Notes: a model not told the origin generated them from the letters alone. DNA of 64,000 nucleotides from Trissonchulus latispiculum (GCA_030248195.1 JASAND010030721.1:1-64000); one strand, 5' to 3'. Positions 32,404 through 42,014 are shown, counted from the stretch's first letter. Numbers and translations: made by a program.

Positions 32404-35400
32404 GAAGGCAAATTGCTATTGTTCAACATCTCAACACCATTTGATTCATTCAATCTGGCCGAAAACCCTCTGGGCAATGGGGACCCCCCTGAAAACAACA
32501 GCGATTTCGACGGAGGTTCCGACGGGGATCCTTACCTACCACCACCAGGGGACAGTGGCGCGCCGGGAGAACCTGCCCCACCGCAACCCAGAGTCCGCGG
32601 TGAACTACGAAACATCCCTGCCTTCTCTGGAACTTGGGGGGAGGATTTCGAAGAATGGTTGAACCACTTCGAAAGGGTGGCACTTTTCAACCACTGGGAC
32701 GATGCTCGTAAGGCTGAGGCACTGGCCGCCTACCTGAATGGAGCTGCTGCAGATTTCTGGCACAGTTTGTCCGCTGCAGACAAAGCCGTCTACCGGAGAG
32801 CTAAGCTCCAGCTTCAGCGTAAGTTTGTCCCAGAACATTTGGCGGACATGTACAGTGCCAGCCTTCATTCACGTATGCAAGGCCCACAAGAGTCAGCTTC
32901 TGAATTCGCCAGAGTAATTCAGAAACTGACTCGCCGTGCCTATGCGGACCTGGCTCAAACGGGTAGGGACAGGGTTATGAAAGATGTGTTTTTGAGGGGC
33001 CTCCGGCCCCAGTTGCGCAGGTTGGTGATGCTGTCTGGACCTCTGTCTTTCGAAGAAGCCGTGAAGCTGGCCGAAGTGGTGGAATCAGATGACCAGGCAG
33101 TGTTTGGAACCGCACCGTGGACAGTGCCCGTGGAGCTTTTCCCTACGACGGATGCGACGAAGAAACCTCCGGAACAGAAGAAGATGGTAGCCGCGATCCT
33201 GTCCGAGACAGATGAACCGAAGTCGACAGCGCCTAACCCGATCGAAAAGAAAATTGATGCCTTGGAACGTCAGATGAAGCTGTTATCCGAGAAATTGGAT
33301 CGCCCGAATTCTAGCAGCCGAGCTGCTCCTGTTCCGTCCGATGACCGACGGCGTAACCGCAGAACACCTGATGGAGCACCGATTTGCAATTATTGCTCCA
33401 AACCTGGACACATCGCCCTTGTGTGCCGAGCACGCAACCGAAACCGATCCCAACCCGGGATGCAGAGGACCTCGCCGTCCCCGAATACAACGCCGAACTT
33501 CTGTCCTCAAGGATTCCGTGTGCAGCAAAGGAACACGATGCCGCAAGCATTCAACTGGCAGCAGCCTTCGACGGGTGGCCGAGCCACATATGGAAACTCT
33601 GGCAACAGCCGGACGACGGCGGCCATGTTCGAAACTGGCAACGCCAACCCCGCGTGGGAACGAGAATTGGACCAGCTGCGCCACGAAAACGCCAATCTCA
33701 CCGAACGACTTTATCGTGAGACGGGCGTCAAAGAAATTGCTTCCAGTGGAAACGGCGGTGAATACCGATGTGCTATGATGACGGAGGCGGCTGAACCCGC
33801 CCAAGCAGCATCACAAGTGAAGCGGCCCCTAACCGTGTGGGGTCAAATGGAGAGTCGATGGGTGGACATGATGGTCGATACCGGTTCCACCGTCACTCTT
33901 ATTCCGCAGCGAATGCTTTCAGCGATCCCGGCGCTGCGGTACCGTAAGCGTCATGACCCTGGCAAAACGGTCGTTTCGATATCTGGTCATGACATGAAGA
34001 TGTTGGGAAGAATTCTTGTGAACTTTTGCGTCGGAGGTACCGAATGTACTCAGCTCGCTTACATTGTGGATCAGTGCCCGTTCGATGCAATATTGGGAAC
34101 AGATCTACTGCGCAAAATGGATGTCCTCAAAGTCGATTGGAATACTGGAGCCGTGGAGGTTGGCGGCTCTAAAGATCCTTCCGGTGCGGCTCAGCAATCA
34201 TTTTCATCGCCGGTGACTCTTGCAGAAACAGTGGACGCTGAGCCGAGACAAGAGCTCTTGGTCGCCGGCATTGTGGCGAACTACTCCGACGGAGCAGAAG
34301 GATTGGTCGAGGAGCATCCACAGTTTAACGAACGCACCAGTATGCATGCTGCCCGGGTACTGGTGAAGCCTTCAAAGGGTCGGGTGCAGCTGCGCCTGCT
34401 AAATCCAACGAACCATCCTATTACCCTACGAAAGGGAACGACGGTTGGCTACATGGAACCTGTCCAGAAAGTGTACGACGTGGTGAGCACCTTGGAGGAA
34501 TTGGAGCCAACCGGAACCGCCCAAATTCCAGATGGGATTAATCTGGACGATGCAGACCTCAACCAAGATCAAAAGGAACGACTGCGGTTGCTGCTGGGCA
34601 TTTACTCAGATAGATTCTCCAAAGGGAAAGGAGACCTGGGCAGAACATCTCTGGTTGAACACCGCATCAATACCGGAGACAGCGCTCCAATTCGTCAGCG
34701 TCCCTACCGTGAATCCCCGGAAAAGCGTGAGCAGATGGCGAAGTGTATCAAGGAGATGGAAGAGCAGGGGATTATTCGCCGGTCAGCTAGTCCATGGGCT
34801 TCTCCGGCGCTGCTGGTGAAGAAGAAGGATGGATCTGATCGATTCTGCGTAGATTTTCGGCGGTTGAACGATATAACCAAGAAGGATTCTTTCCCGTTGC
34901 CAAGGATCGATGACTGTTTGGATGTTTTGGGTCGTGCCAAATTCTTCTCCAGCATGGATCTGTGTAGTGGTTATTGGCAAGTCCCTGTGGCGGCGGAGGA
35001 CCAGGAGAAGACGGCGTTCATTACGTACTCGGGTCATCACGAATTCAAGGTGATGCCGTTTGGATTGACGAATGCACCAGCCACTTGCCAGCGCCTACTG
35101 GAGTTTCTGCTTGCCGGTCTCCAGTGGCAGACATGCCTTATCTATATCGATGACATCCTGGTGTTCTCCGCATCCTTTGATCAGCACCTTCAGCACCTCG
35201 AGGAAGTCTTCTGTAGACTTCGAGCGGCAAGGCTGAAGCTGAAGCCAAACAAGTGTCACTTCTGTCGGAAGGAAGTTGGTTTCTTGGGCCATTTGGTATC
35301 CAAAGACGGAGTCAAGCCTGATCCGGATAACATAGCTGCCATCGCTAAGCTGGCGGTTCCGAAGAATGTGAAGGATCTCCGAACTTTCTTGGGGATGTGC

Positions 35401-36369
35401 TCGTATTACCGGAAGTTTGTCAAAGGATTCAGCCTCATCAGCAGGCCTCTGAACGACTTGACGGTGGCCAAATCGTTCGTGTGGACATCAGAGCACCAGG
35501 AAGCCTTCGACCGATTGAGAAAAGCCTTGATCTCTCCGCCTATCCTCTCTTACCCCGACTTCAGCCATCCTTTTGTTCTGTACACGGATGCGTCGGATAG
35601 AGCTGTAGGAGCTGTCTTAGCCCAACGGATCGACAACCGGGAGAGGACAATTGCCTATGCCAGTAAGGTTTTGAGTAAGTCTCAGGCCAGCTATCCTCCT
35701 GTTAAGCGCGAAACTCTGGCTATCCTGTTTGGGATAGACAAGTTCCGCACCTATCTCTATGGGCGGCAGTTCACGGTGGTTACTGACCACCGTCCTCTTA
35801 AGTGGCTTCAGGAGATGAAGGGCACTAATCCTATGCTGACACGTTGGGCTGTTACCCTCCAGTCATACAAGTTCAACGTGGAGTATAGGCAAGGTAAGTC
35901 TCATGGCAACGCGGATGGACTCAGCAGACTCCCTCGTGAAGACGACGACGAGAACCGCATGGACGACGGTGATGCGGATTTAGCTGAGGCAGTGGAAGCC
36001 TGTTTCGGTCTAACTGAAGCAGAGGGAGATGGAATGCCTGGCGACGGATTGACAGTGGGAAACCAAAAGCAGTGGATGGATGCCCAAAGATCTGATGCTT
36101 GGTGTATGGCTCTGCTCCGCTATATCCAGAAAGGAAAGCTGCCGAACGATGAACTCCAACGACTGTGCGTCGTGTCCGAAGCGAAAGACTGCACGGTGGA
36201 AGATGGACTACTGTACAGCTTATGGGCGGATGTTGGTAGCCGGAGGCGAAGTAATCTCTGGCGACGATTGTGTGTACCGTCAGAGTTCCGTCAGGCGATT
36301 CTGGAGGCTAACCACGACTCCCTGTTCGCAGGACACCAGAAGCTGGAGAAAATGTACCTGCGCTTGTGA
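32404..36369 (+). pseudogene. Gag-Pro-RT-RNaseH and start of integrase
   Basis: The frame opens after a TAA at 32401 and runs to a TGA at 36367-36369. No in-frame ATG occurs before the middle of gag (about codon 146 counted from 32413), so the start may be non-AUG or spliced. In order it carries an acidic/proline-rich N terminus, a retrotransposon gag domain (about residues 64-225), a zinc knuckle [14 protein letters not shown] (325-338), protease DTGS (489-492), RT with [10 protein letters not shown] and YIDD (911-914), Ty3-type RNase H (TDAS, 1058-1061) and the HH half of the integrase zinc site (1301, 1308). The TGA falls inside the integrase zinc domain, and the same frame continues beyond it. 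A nonsense mutation is more likely than programmed readthrough at that point, hence the pseudogene label, but the rest looks intact. Confidence 0.92.
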
Positions 36370-36390
36370 CGGAAGTATTATTGGCCAAAT

Positions 36391-39300
36391 ATGTGCCGAG
36401 ATGTGCGACTGTGGTGCAGGCAGTGCGCTACCTGTGCCTCCAAGGACAAAGTGGTTCCTGGTGCAAAAGGATTGCTCCAACCGATACCCGTGAAGCAGGC
36501 GTTCTACCGGGTGCATGTCGATTGCGTTGGCCCTTTTCCGGTCAGCGCCTTAGGTATGAAGTATCTGATCGTATTTATTGATGCCCTAACCAAATGGCCG
36601 GAAGCCTTTCCAATTCCAAATATGCAAGCCGATACCACAGCGCGTGTGTTTGTGGAAGAGGTCATCTGCAGGCATGGCTCGCCCAGAGAGCTCGTCTCGG
36701 ACAGAGGTACAAATTTCTTGGCCTCTCTGGTGGAAGAAGTCTGCAAGATAATGGACGTGGAGCAGAAGCATACCACTGGATATCATCCGCAGTGCAATGG
36801 CCAGGTGGAGAATGCCAACAAGACGATTGTCCAGACTCTGACTTCCTACGTCAGTCGACATCAGAAGGACTGGGACAGATTCCTGCCTTATGCGTTGTTC
36901 GCTATCCGGACAGCCGTTCACGACAGTACTCACGAAACTCCATTCTACCTGGTATATGGGCGAGATGCGCGACTGCCTTCGGATCAGTTCATTTACGACG
37001 GAAGCCGTGATGATGTTGCCGACAACGTCAAGAAATTCCGAGCGGATCTGGTGGAAAGACTATCCGAGGCGCGAGCGTTGGCCAAGGAAAACATTGAGCT
37101 GGCTCAGGAGAAACAGAGGAAGTACTACGACTCAAAGGTGAAGCCAAATGAGTTCGAACCTGGCGACAAGGTATGGCTGTACAATCCTGCTGTCGGAAAA
37201 GGAAAGTGCCGGAAGCTGAGTCATCTCTGGCATGGTCCCTACCGCGTGGAAGCAAGGACGTCGGAGGTGAACTATAGAATTGTGCTGACTGGTGATCGCG
37301 AAATGAGGACAGAAATTGTACATGTCAACAGGCTGAAACCATGCTTTGGTTCGGCAAAACCAAGGGTGAATCCCCCAACAGAAACTGGAGAGACGAAGGA
37401 GCTTCAAACCAACGAGGACCATAATCCGCTGGGAGACGTATGGTTGTCATGCTCTGACGACGATGCACCCCAGGAAAGACCCCGTTCTGCTGCCAGTGGT
37501 CTGGAAGATAGACCAAACTGGGAGTCTGATCCCTACGTCGCGATGCCCTCCGCTGGAGCTCTTGTATGGGCAAAGATCAAGGGATATCCTCATTGGCCGG
37601 GACGGATCTTGGACGAGGAGTCGACGGTGGGTATGAGGAAGCCGAAGGCGGTGGAGAATTTCATCCCTGTGCTGTTTTTCGGTGATGCCACTTGTGCTTT
37701 CGTCAAGAAGGATCAAGTCGCAGATTTCTTTGAAGACTATTCCCTCAGAGCCACGCCAACAACGCTACGGAATGGTCGATTGTCACGGGCCTTGGACGAA
37801 TGCCTGGATTGGATCTCTACACGCCCAGAATGGTCAGACGCAGCTAAAGAAGCCGGAGTAGAGCTGCCTGTTGCTGATAGGGTAGCCGCTATGACAACAA
37901 GACCAGCTCGCCCCAGTCAAGGAGGATGGCTCCCTGCTGGCAGCTACTTCTGGGTGTTGGCGGTGTTCTGCTCATTGCTCTGCGTTTCAATGGGCCACCC
38001 AATGCTGTGTCCAACCGAAAGGCAGGGTACTCTGTTTACGCTGCCAACTTCGTTCCCCTGTTCCTCTGGCCACGGCGTAGACGGACCGCTAGTGAATACT
38101 TCGGTAATATTATTTAAGCGGAACCTGATTCAGTATCGGACGAAGGCTTGGAAATGTTCCAGGATCAGCCAGACAGTGGAAACCTTCACCTATTTCTTCA
38201 ACGACGAGCACTTGAAAAAGGAACGATCATCTCCAACGGCGGTAACAAGATCGGAATGTCTCGCCATGCGGAATTGGCAGAAGTGTCCTGACGGTGCTAT
38301 GATTAAAAGAGGTGGAGTATGGCAGACGGAGAACGACGTGCCCTGGAGCTTCACTGGTGGCGGAATTCATTGCTGCTACTGGGCTAAATGGACCGCGAGC
38401 AACTGTTTTTTGCACGACTCGGTGGTATTCAAACGCCATGATAGCCGAGAGATGGAAAGTCCTGCTGGTGATGTATCCCATTGTGACTATGAGGCCAAAC
38501 ACTGCCAGTTGATGGACGGGTCCATGTTAATCTGGGAAACGGACGCTCTGGAGCAGTGTAACTATCTCAAGTGGAAAAAGCTGTCCGGAAGGTTGAAGGG
38601 GCGCGAATGGTTGGCGGATGATGGAAACCTTGCCTTAACCTTCGACGACAACGCTTGGGTAAAAGATTGCAGGGGAAGCCCGATCCGGATGTCCCATCAA
38701 GGAATCCCCTTCCTGCTCGAGGGAGGACGGAGTTCAAGACCCAAACGGGAAATTGCTGGATCCACTGGTATTGTCACATCAGATCTGCTGGCGAGTTCTC
38801 TACAGGCTCTGGAGATTGAATTGCATCAGGAAATGGAATTCTCTTTCAGCCGGGCCCTATTGGCGGCGTGTTCGTCAATGCGTCAGTTGGCTGCCCTCCT
38901 ACGTTCCTTGGTAGTGGCAAACCCAACAGAACTTGCCCGGAGCATCTTGGGGCGGCCTGATCTGTTTGCTACCACTAGTGGTGGCATCCTGGAGGTTTGG
39001 CCATGTTATGAGATCCATGAGTACAGATTCCTGCCGATGGGAGATCAGTGCATGACGGAGATTCCGGTTAACTTTTCTGTCGCCGGAGCTGCCCGACATG
39101 GATTCTTCAATCCTGTCTCGAATCTGATTCACGACCGTCCATCGGTGACCCGCTGTGGAGGAAGACAATCCCGGATACCAGTTCGCTTGGGGAATGCTAC
39201 TTTTATGTACCAGGCGGAAACCGGTCGGGTGCGCGAGATGGGACCCGTACAGTCCTTGCCCTGGGTAGTTTGGAATGGATCAGTCGGATGGAAGCCGGAG

Positions 39301-39906
39301 TTGGTGGTTTTTCATGAAGTTATCATGTACAATTGGAGTGATGCCCAATCCAGAGTTACTCTCAATGATCTGGCCAGAAGCCTCAATTTTCACCAGGAGA
39401 TATTCCGCGCTCTTGGTGCAGCTGCTCACCGAACACCTGAAGAGGCGGCTGACGGAGCTGTGCGGCACATTCTGAGCCACACTTGGTCGTCCTGGTGGCC
39501 TAATATCTGGAAACATGCGTGGAATGGCTGGATCCTGTTGGTTTGTTCCGTAGTGACGGGCAAGATACTCCTGCGCCTATGTGCTCCGTGGAACCCTACT
39601 TCTATGCTAAGGAGACTGGTAGAACAAGTGGGCACTTACAGGACTCGTCACTATCGGCGCAACGTTGACCTAGAATCCCGGGAAATCGCCCACGATGATC
39701 AGCCGGCGGTGATTATACAGGAAATTGGAACGGATTTTCCGGCGTCCCGCGAAGGCTTGTCAACAGCTGCTTCCAGCGAGTCACGAAACCGGCCGGTGAT
39801 GGATGCGGTGGTTCCTGTGGTAAATAGCCAGGCTCGGATTCTTGAAAACATGCTGGCCTGGAAGGCGTCGCGAGAGGCCACGATTCAGCGCTTCGCCAAT
39901 TTGTAG
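36391..39906 (+). CDS. Integrase core, PWWP domain and envelope-like glycoprotein in one frame
   Basis: Counting from the ATG at 36391 (1171 residues), the CC half of the zinc site (CRQCATC) comes first. The integrase core follows with D44, D104 and E140 (a D,D-35-E spacing), then a GPY/F module (HGPYRVE near 281). Residues 385-475 form a PWWP domain: GALVWAKIKGYPHWPGRI and VLFFGDATCAFVKKDQV. From about 501 an envelope-like part begins with a hydrophobic leader (about 516-532), Cys-rich ectodomain, RPKR furin-type site (783-786), a Cys-poor helical stretch after it, NFS/NAT/NGS/NWS glycosylation sites and a membrane segment near 1044-1063 with a ~108-residue tail. It is in the same frame as gag-pol, separated by the TGA at 36367. 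How the envelope is released or separately translated is unclear; splicing to an ATG near 37891 is one option. Confidence 0.88.
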   Translation: MCRDVRLWCRQCATCASKDKVVPGAKGLLQPIPVKQAFYRVHVDCVGPFPVSALGMKYLIVFIDALTKWPEAFPIPNMQADTTARVFVEEVICRHGSPRELVSDRGTNFLASLVEEVCKIMDVEQKHTTGYHPQCNGQVENANKTIVQTLTSYVSRHQKDWDRFLPYALFAIRTAVHDSTHETPFYLVYGRDARLPSDQFIYDGSRDDVADNVKKFRADLVERLSEARALAKENIELAQEKQRKYYDSKVKPNEFEPGDKVWLYNPAVGKGKCRKLSHLWHGPYRVEARTSEVNYRIVLTGDREMRTEIVHVNRLKPCFGSAKPRVNPPTETGETKELQTNEDHNPLGDVWLSCSDDDAPQERPRSAASGLEDRPNWESDPYVAMPSAGALVWAKIKGYPHWPGRILDEESTVGMRKPKAVENFIPVLFFGDATCAFVKKDQVADFFEDYSLRATPTTLRNGRLSRALDECLDWISTRPEWSDAAKEAGVELPVADRVAAMTTRPARPSQGGWLPAGSYFWVLAVFCSLLCVSMGHPMLCPTERQGTLFTLPTSFPCSSGHGVDGPLVNTSVILFKRNLIQYRTKAWKCSRISQTVETFTYFFNDEHLKKERSSPTAVTRSECLAMRNWQKCPDGAMIKRGGVWQTENDVPWSFTGGGIHCCYWAKWTASNCFLHDSVVFKRHDSREMESPAGDVSHCDYEAKHCQLMDGSMLIWETDALEQCNYLKWKKLSGRLKGREWLADDGNLALTFDDNAWVKDCRGSPIRMSHQGIPFLLEGGRSSRPKREIAGSTGIVTSDLLASSLQALEIELHQEMEFSFSRALLAACSSMRQLAALLRSLVVANPTELARSILGRPDLFATTSGGILEVWPCYEIHEYRFLPMGDQCMTEIPVNFSVAGAARHGFFNPVSNLIHDRPSVTRCGGRQSRIPVRLGNATFMYQAETGRVREMGPVQSLPWVVWNGSVGWKPELVVFHEVIMYNWSDAQSRVTLNDLARSLNFHQEIFRALGAAAHRTPEEAADGAVRHILSHTWSSWWPNIWKHAWNGWILLVCSVVTGKILLRLCAPWNPTSMLRRLVEQVGTYRTRHYRRNVDLESREIAHDDQPAVIIQEIGTDFPASREGLSTAASSESRNRPVMDAVVPVVNSQARILENMLAWKASREATIQRFANL
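37543..37815 (+). other. PWWP domain after the integrase
   Basis: The motif PHWP follows LVWAKIKGY, and an aromatic VLFFGD strand with FVKKDQV comes next, then a helical RLSRALDECLDW. These are the hallmarks of PWWP folds in NSD, DNMT3 and LEDGF proteins, which bind H3K36-methylated nucleosomes. Many Ty3/gypsy integrases carry a chromodomain at this place; a PWWP is, to my knowledge, uncommon. The inferred role is to target integration to transcribed gene bodies, which fits this copy's position inside an intron. Confidence 0.88.
37891..39906 (+). other. Envelope-like glycoprotein region
   Basis: This is the C-terminal 671 residues of the frame above. Features are a leader, about 18 or more cysteines before an RPKR cleavage site, a second subunit containing CYEIHEYRFLPMGDQC and GFFNPVSNLIHD, several N-glycosylation sequons and one membrane anchor. 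The overall layout is that of a class I-like or mononegavirus-related envelope, of the sort gypsy-type elements have acquired more than once. I cannot assign the viral source without a search. The frame is intact. Confidence 0.75.
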
Positions 39907-40021
39907 TCGCTGAGTCAGATGATGTTCTTTGTAAATACCGCATATATAATCAGTTTGCTTCTATGGTAGATTAGGAACCTTTCCTGTCAGTCAGTTTCCA
40001 AATCCTAAAAATCATCCAAAA

Positions 40022-40729
40022 ATGTGCTTGTTGCAGATGTGCTCCCTTCACGAATCGTTGAGGATGGAGTGCTGCGACCCGTCCAGCGACGAGGTCCAGC
40101 TGCGGAAGCGGGTGCGCTACGTCCTCTTGCGGGTCGGAGCGCCCCTCAGATCAGATCGGCAGTTGAGAACCTTTGAGATGGATCTCCAGAAGCTGTCACG
40201 TCACTACGAGACTCACTATCAGCGGAACTTGGGTCAGGATGTGCGGCGAGTTGGATTTGATACGATCGAAGAATTCCTACGGCATCATTCACTGGATCCC
40301 GACCATAAGATCTTTTGCCGAATGAGCGACGGACGCATGCTGGTGATGGCGGAACCGGGACCGGAAGATGGAGCATATGGCGAAAGGGTGGCCTTGGTGC
40401 GAAAGGCGGAGTTGCTGGTAGCCATCGAACGGGAGACTGGAATCTCGCCTGTGGAATTGGTTTCGCCTGTGCCAGCTGGACCGTCGGTGGATCCTGTGGT
40501 GGATGTGCCAGGAGCGTCGGGAGTGGTGGCAGTTTCGGAAGACCCAGGATCTGAGGGTCCGTCCCCGGCGGGACCCGTGGCAGCAAACCCGGGAGTGGGC
40601 GTCGTCAGGCGGGAAGTTGGCTTTGGAGCTGGGCGGCCAGATGTGGAAGACGATTGCTCTGGTGTCTGGCGAGGTGGTGATCCCATGGATACCTTCCGCA
40701 GATTTCTGCGGGGAGGCAGGGCGGACTAA
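40022..40729 (+). CDS. LOTUS/OST-HTH-like accessory protein
   Basis: The frame has an ATG at 40022 and a second at 40037. The second directly follows GCTTGTTGCAG, a good splice acceptor, so it is probably the start in a spliced RNA. Residues about 25-110 contain LRKRVRYVLLRV, then FEMDLQKLSRHYETHY, then VGFDTIEEFLRHH and HKIFCRMSDGRML. This order (helix, L-x-Y segment, GF-x-(S/T)-(I/L)-x-x-(F/L)-L, then a strand) is the LOTUS pattern found in Oskar, TDRD5/7 and MARF1. LOTUS domains bind Vasa helicase or structured RNA in germ granules. The rest is a Pro/Val/Gly-rich low-complexity tail ending in DTFRRFLRGG. Identification is by pattern only. Confidence 0.6.
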   Translation: MCLLQMCSLHESLRMECCDPSSDEVQLRKRVRYVLLRVGAPLRSDRQLRTFEMDLQKLSRHYETHYQRNLGQDVRRVGFDTIEEFLRHHSLDPDHKIFCRMSDGRMLVMAEPGPEDGAYGERVALVRKAELLVAIERETGISPVELVSPVPAGPSVDPVVDVPGASGVVAVSEDPGSEGPSPAGPVAANPGVGVVRREVGFGAGRPDVEDDCSGVWRGGDPMDTFRRFLRGGRAD

Positions 40730-40869
40730 GATTGTTCCCACCGGCGCGCCCCGGGTGCTGCCTTCTGATAACAAAGAAAACCCTAAAAAAAGCAGAAAAT
40801 ATAAAAACTTAAAAAAAAACTCCGTTGTACATAGGCTTATTTTATGATTTGGTGGTTCTTGTTTTATAG

Positions 40870-41403
40870 ATGGAAGCGGCGGTGGATTTGGAGTCTCTGC
40901 GGAAGGAGCGAGACGATGTCCTGAAGAAGTACTTCCAGGCAGATGAGTCGCTGGCTCATCACACGAAGGAAAAGGCTGGGGCAGCCTCGGCTGCTGCCTA
41001 TTATCGGCGGAAGTTGATGCTTCTCGACAGTCAGATCTCAGCGGCAGGAAACCGACCGAAGGAAGCGGTGGCTTGCCAAGTTGTGGAAACGGCGGACGAA
41101 CAGTGCCAGACCGATCCTTCTCTCAGCCGGGATCCAATCACGGTGTCTCTCGAGTCGTCGGGTGACAATGATGGAACGGCGAGAATGACTTCCCCTGTCA
41201 GTTCTCCGGAACCTGAGGGGGATCTGCAGATTGTGGAACCTGTTCCTTTGGATCTGTCCAGAAGGACGTTCCGACGCCCACCGTCCATCAGGCGGTACCT
41301 GCATTGCGTGGAGAAGCCGGGTCTCCACAGTCTGATCGCCCTGTGGAGCCTTCTGGTGTCCCGCTGGCACCACAGCTGTGCGACCCCCAGCCGATCGTCC
41401 TAG
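40870..41403 (+). CDS. Accessory ORF with N-terminal helix and PLDLS motif
   Basis: The ATG at 40870 directly follows TTCTTGTTTTATAG, a splice-acceptor-like site. The N terminus (ESLRKERDDVLKKYFQADES, AAAYYRRKLMLLD) looks like a coiled coil. An acidic, Ser/Pro-rich segment follows. Residues 126-130 are PLDLS, the sequence bound by CtBP co-repressors, followed by basic RRTFRRP. The last ~30 residues look non-native. A second frame, open from 41217, continues with better protein-like composition, so the product may switch frame near 41310-41340 by indel, splicing or frameshifting. No family is recognised. Confidence 0.65.
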   Translation: MEAAVDLESLRKERDDVLKKYFQADESLAHHTKEKAGAASAAAYYRRKLMLLDSQISAAGNRPKEAVACQVVETADEQCQTDPSLSRDPITVSLESSGDNDGTARMTSPVSSPEPEGDLQIVEPVPLDLSRRTFRRPPSIRRYLHCVEKPGLHSLIALWSLLVSRWHHSCATPSRSS

Positions 41404-42014
41404 ACCCTGGGAACTATGCCCCACCGGCGGTGGAAGCGTACGATCCGGAGCGACCCAATCTGTTCGGCGGCTCAGGCCCGCCGGCGAACGACGACGACGA
41501 CTGCATCAATTTGTCAGAGCCGGATGTTTTCGTCTCAGATGCAGAGGAGGAATCCCGGAGGCGGAAGAAGAAGAAGAAGAGCCAGGAGCGACGGAGCGGC
41601 CATCATCGTCATCATCGGCACGACGGAGGGAAGACCGGGCGAAGTCGCAGTCCGAAACGTTCGGAAGCATCAGCCAGCCGGAAGCCAAGTCAGCGGAACC
41701 CTGGGGTTCGTTACGAAGCCCATTCTAGCTACTCCCCACCTCCTCCTGAGCGTCGAGATCGGGATGGCGTCCCGGAGTGGAAGACGGACGCCAATCGAGA
41801 AGTGGAGGCGTTCCGTGTGCAAGCGTGGGAACGGATTTCCTGGAGGCCTTACGATATCCGCAACTTTATGGAGATCCGGCGGAGCGATATCTTCCGTGCC
41901 TATCGGTCCAAGTATCCCTCCGGTCGCCACGAAACCCTGGATTTTCAGACCCGAGTCAAGGATGGCCTGGAAGAAATCCTACAGCAGCTCCTGGCCAGGC
42001 AGAACAGGCTTTGA
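41217..42014 (+). CDS. Downstream accessory frame with acidic and Arg/Ser/His-rich regions
   Basis: The frame is open from 41217 (after a TGA at 41214) to the stop at 42014 and has no convincing ATG near its start. It encodes a Pro-rich part, an acidic NDDDDCINLSEPDVFVSDAEEE, then RRRKKKKKSQERR and HHRHHRHDGG with GRSRSPKRSEAS, which look like nuclear or RNA-binding RS-type sequence. The C terminus is helical and charged (AWERISWRPYDIRNFMEIRR, then LDFQTRVKDGLEEILQQLL). It overlaps the previous ORF by about 190 nt in another frame and is likely its continuation. No family is recognised. Confidence 0.6.
   Translation, partial: GGSADCGTCSFGSVQKDVPTPTVHQAVPALRGEAGSPQSDRPVEPSGVPLAPQLCDPQPIVLDPGNYAPPAVEAYDPERPNLFGGSGPPANDDDDCINLSEPDVFVSDAEEESRRRKKKKKSQERRSGHHRHHRHDGGKTGRSRSPKRSEASASRKPSQRNPGVRYEAHSSYSPPPPERRDRDGVPEWKTDANREVEAFRVQAWERISWRPYDIRNFMEIRRSDIFRAYRSKYPSGRHETLDFQTRVKDGLEEILQQLLARQNRL

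Noticed and set aside
33283..33804. 173-residue minus-strand open frame within the retroelement
   Set aside because: It is a shadow of the gag-pol frame.
36367..36369. Programmed stop-codon readthrough as in gammaretroviral gag-pol
   Set aside because: The stop lies inside the integrase zinc domain, not at a domain boundary, so an ordinary nonsense mutation is the simpler reading.
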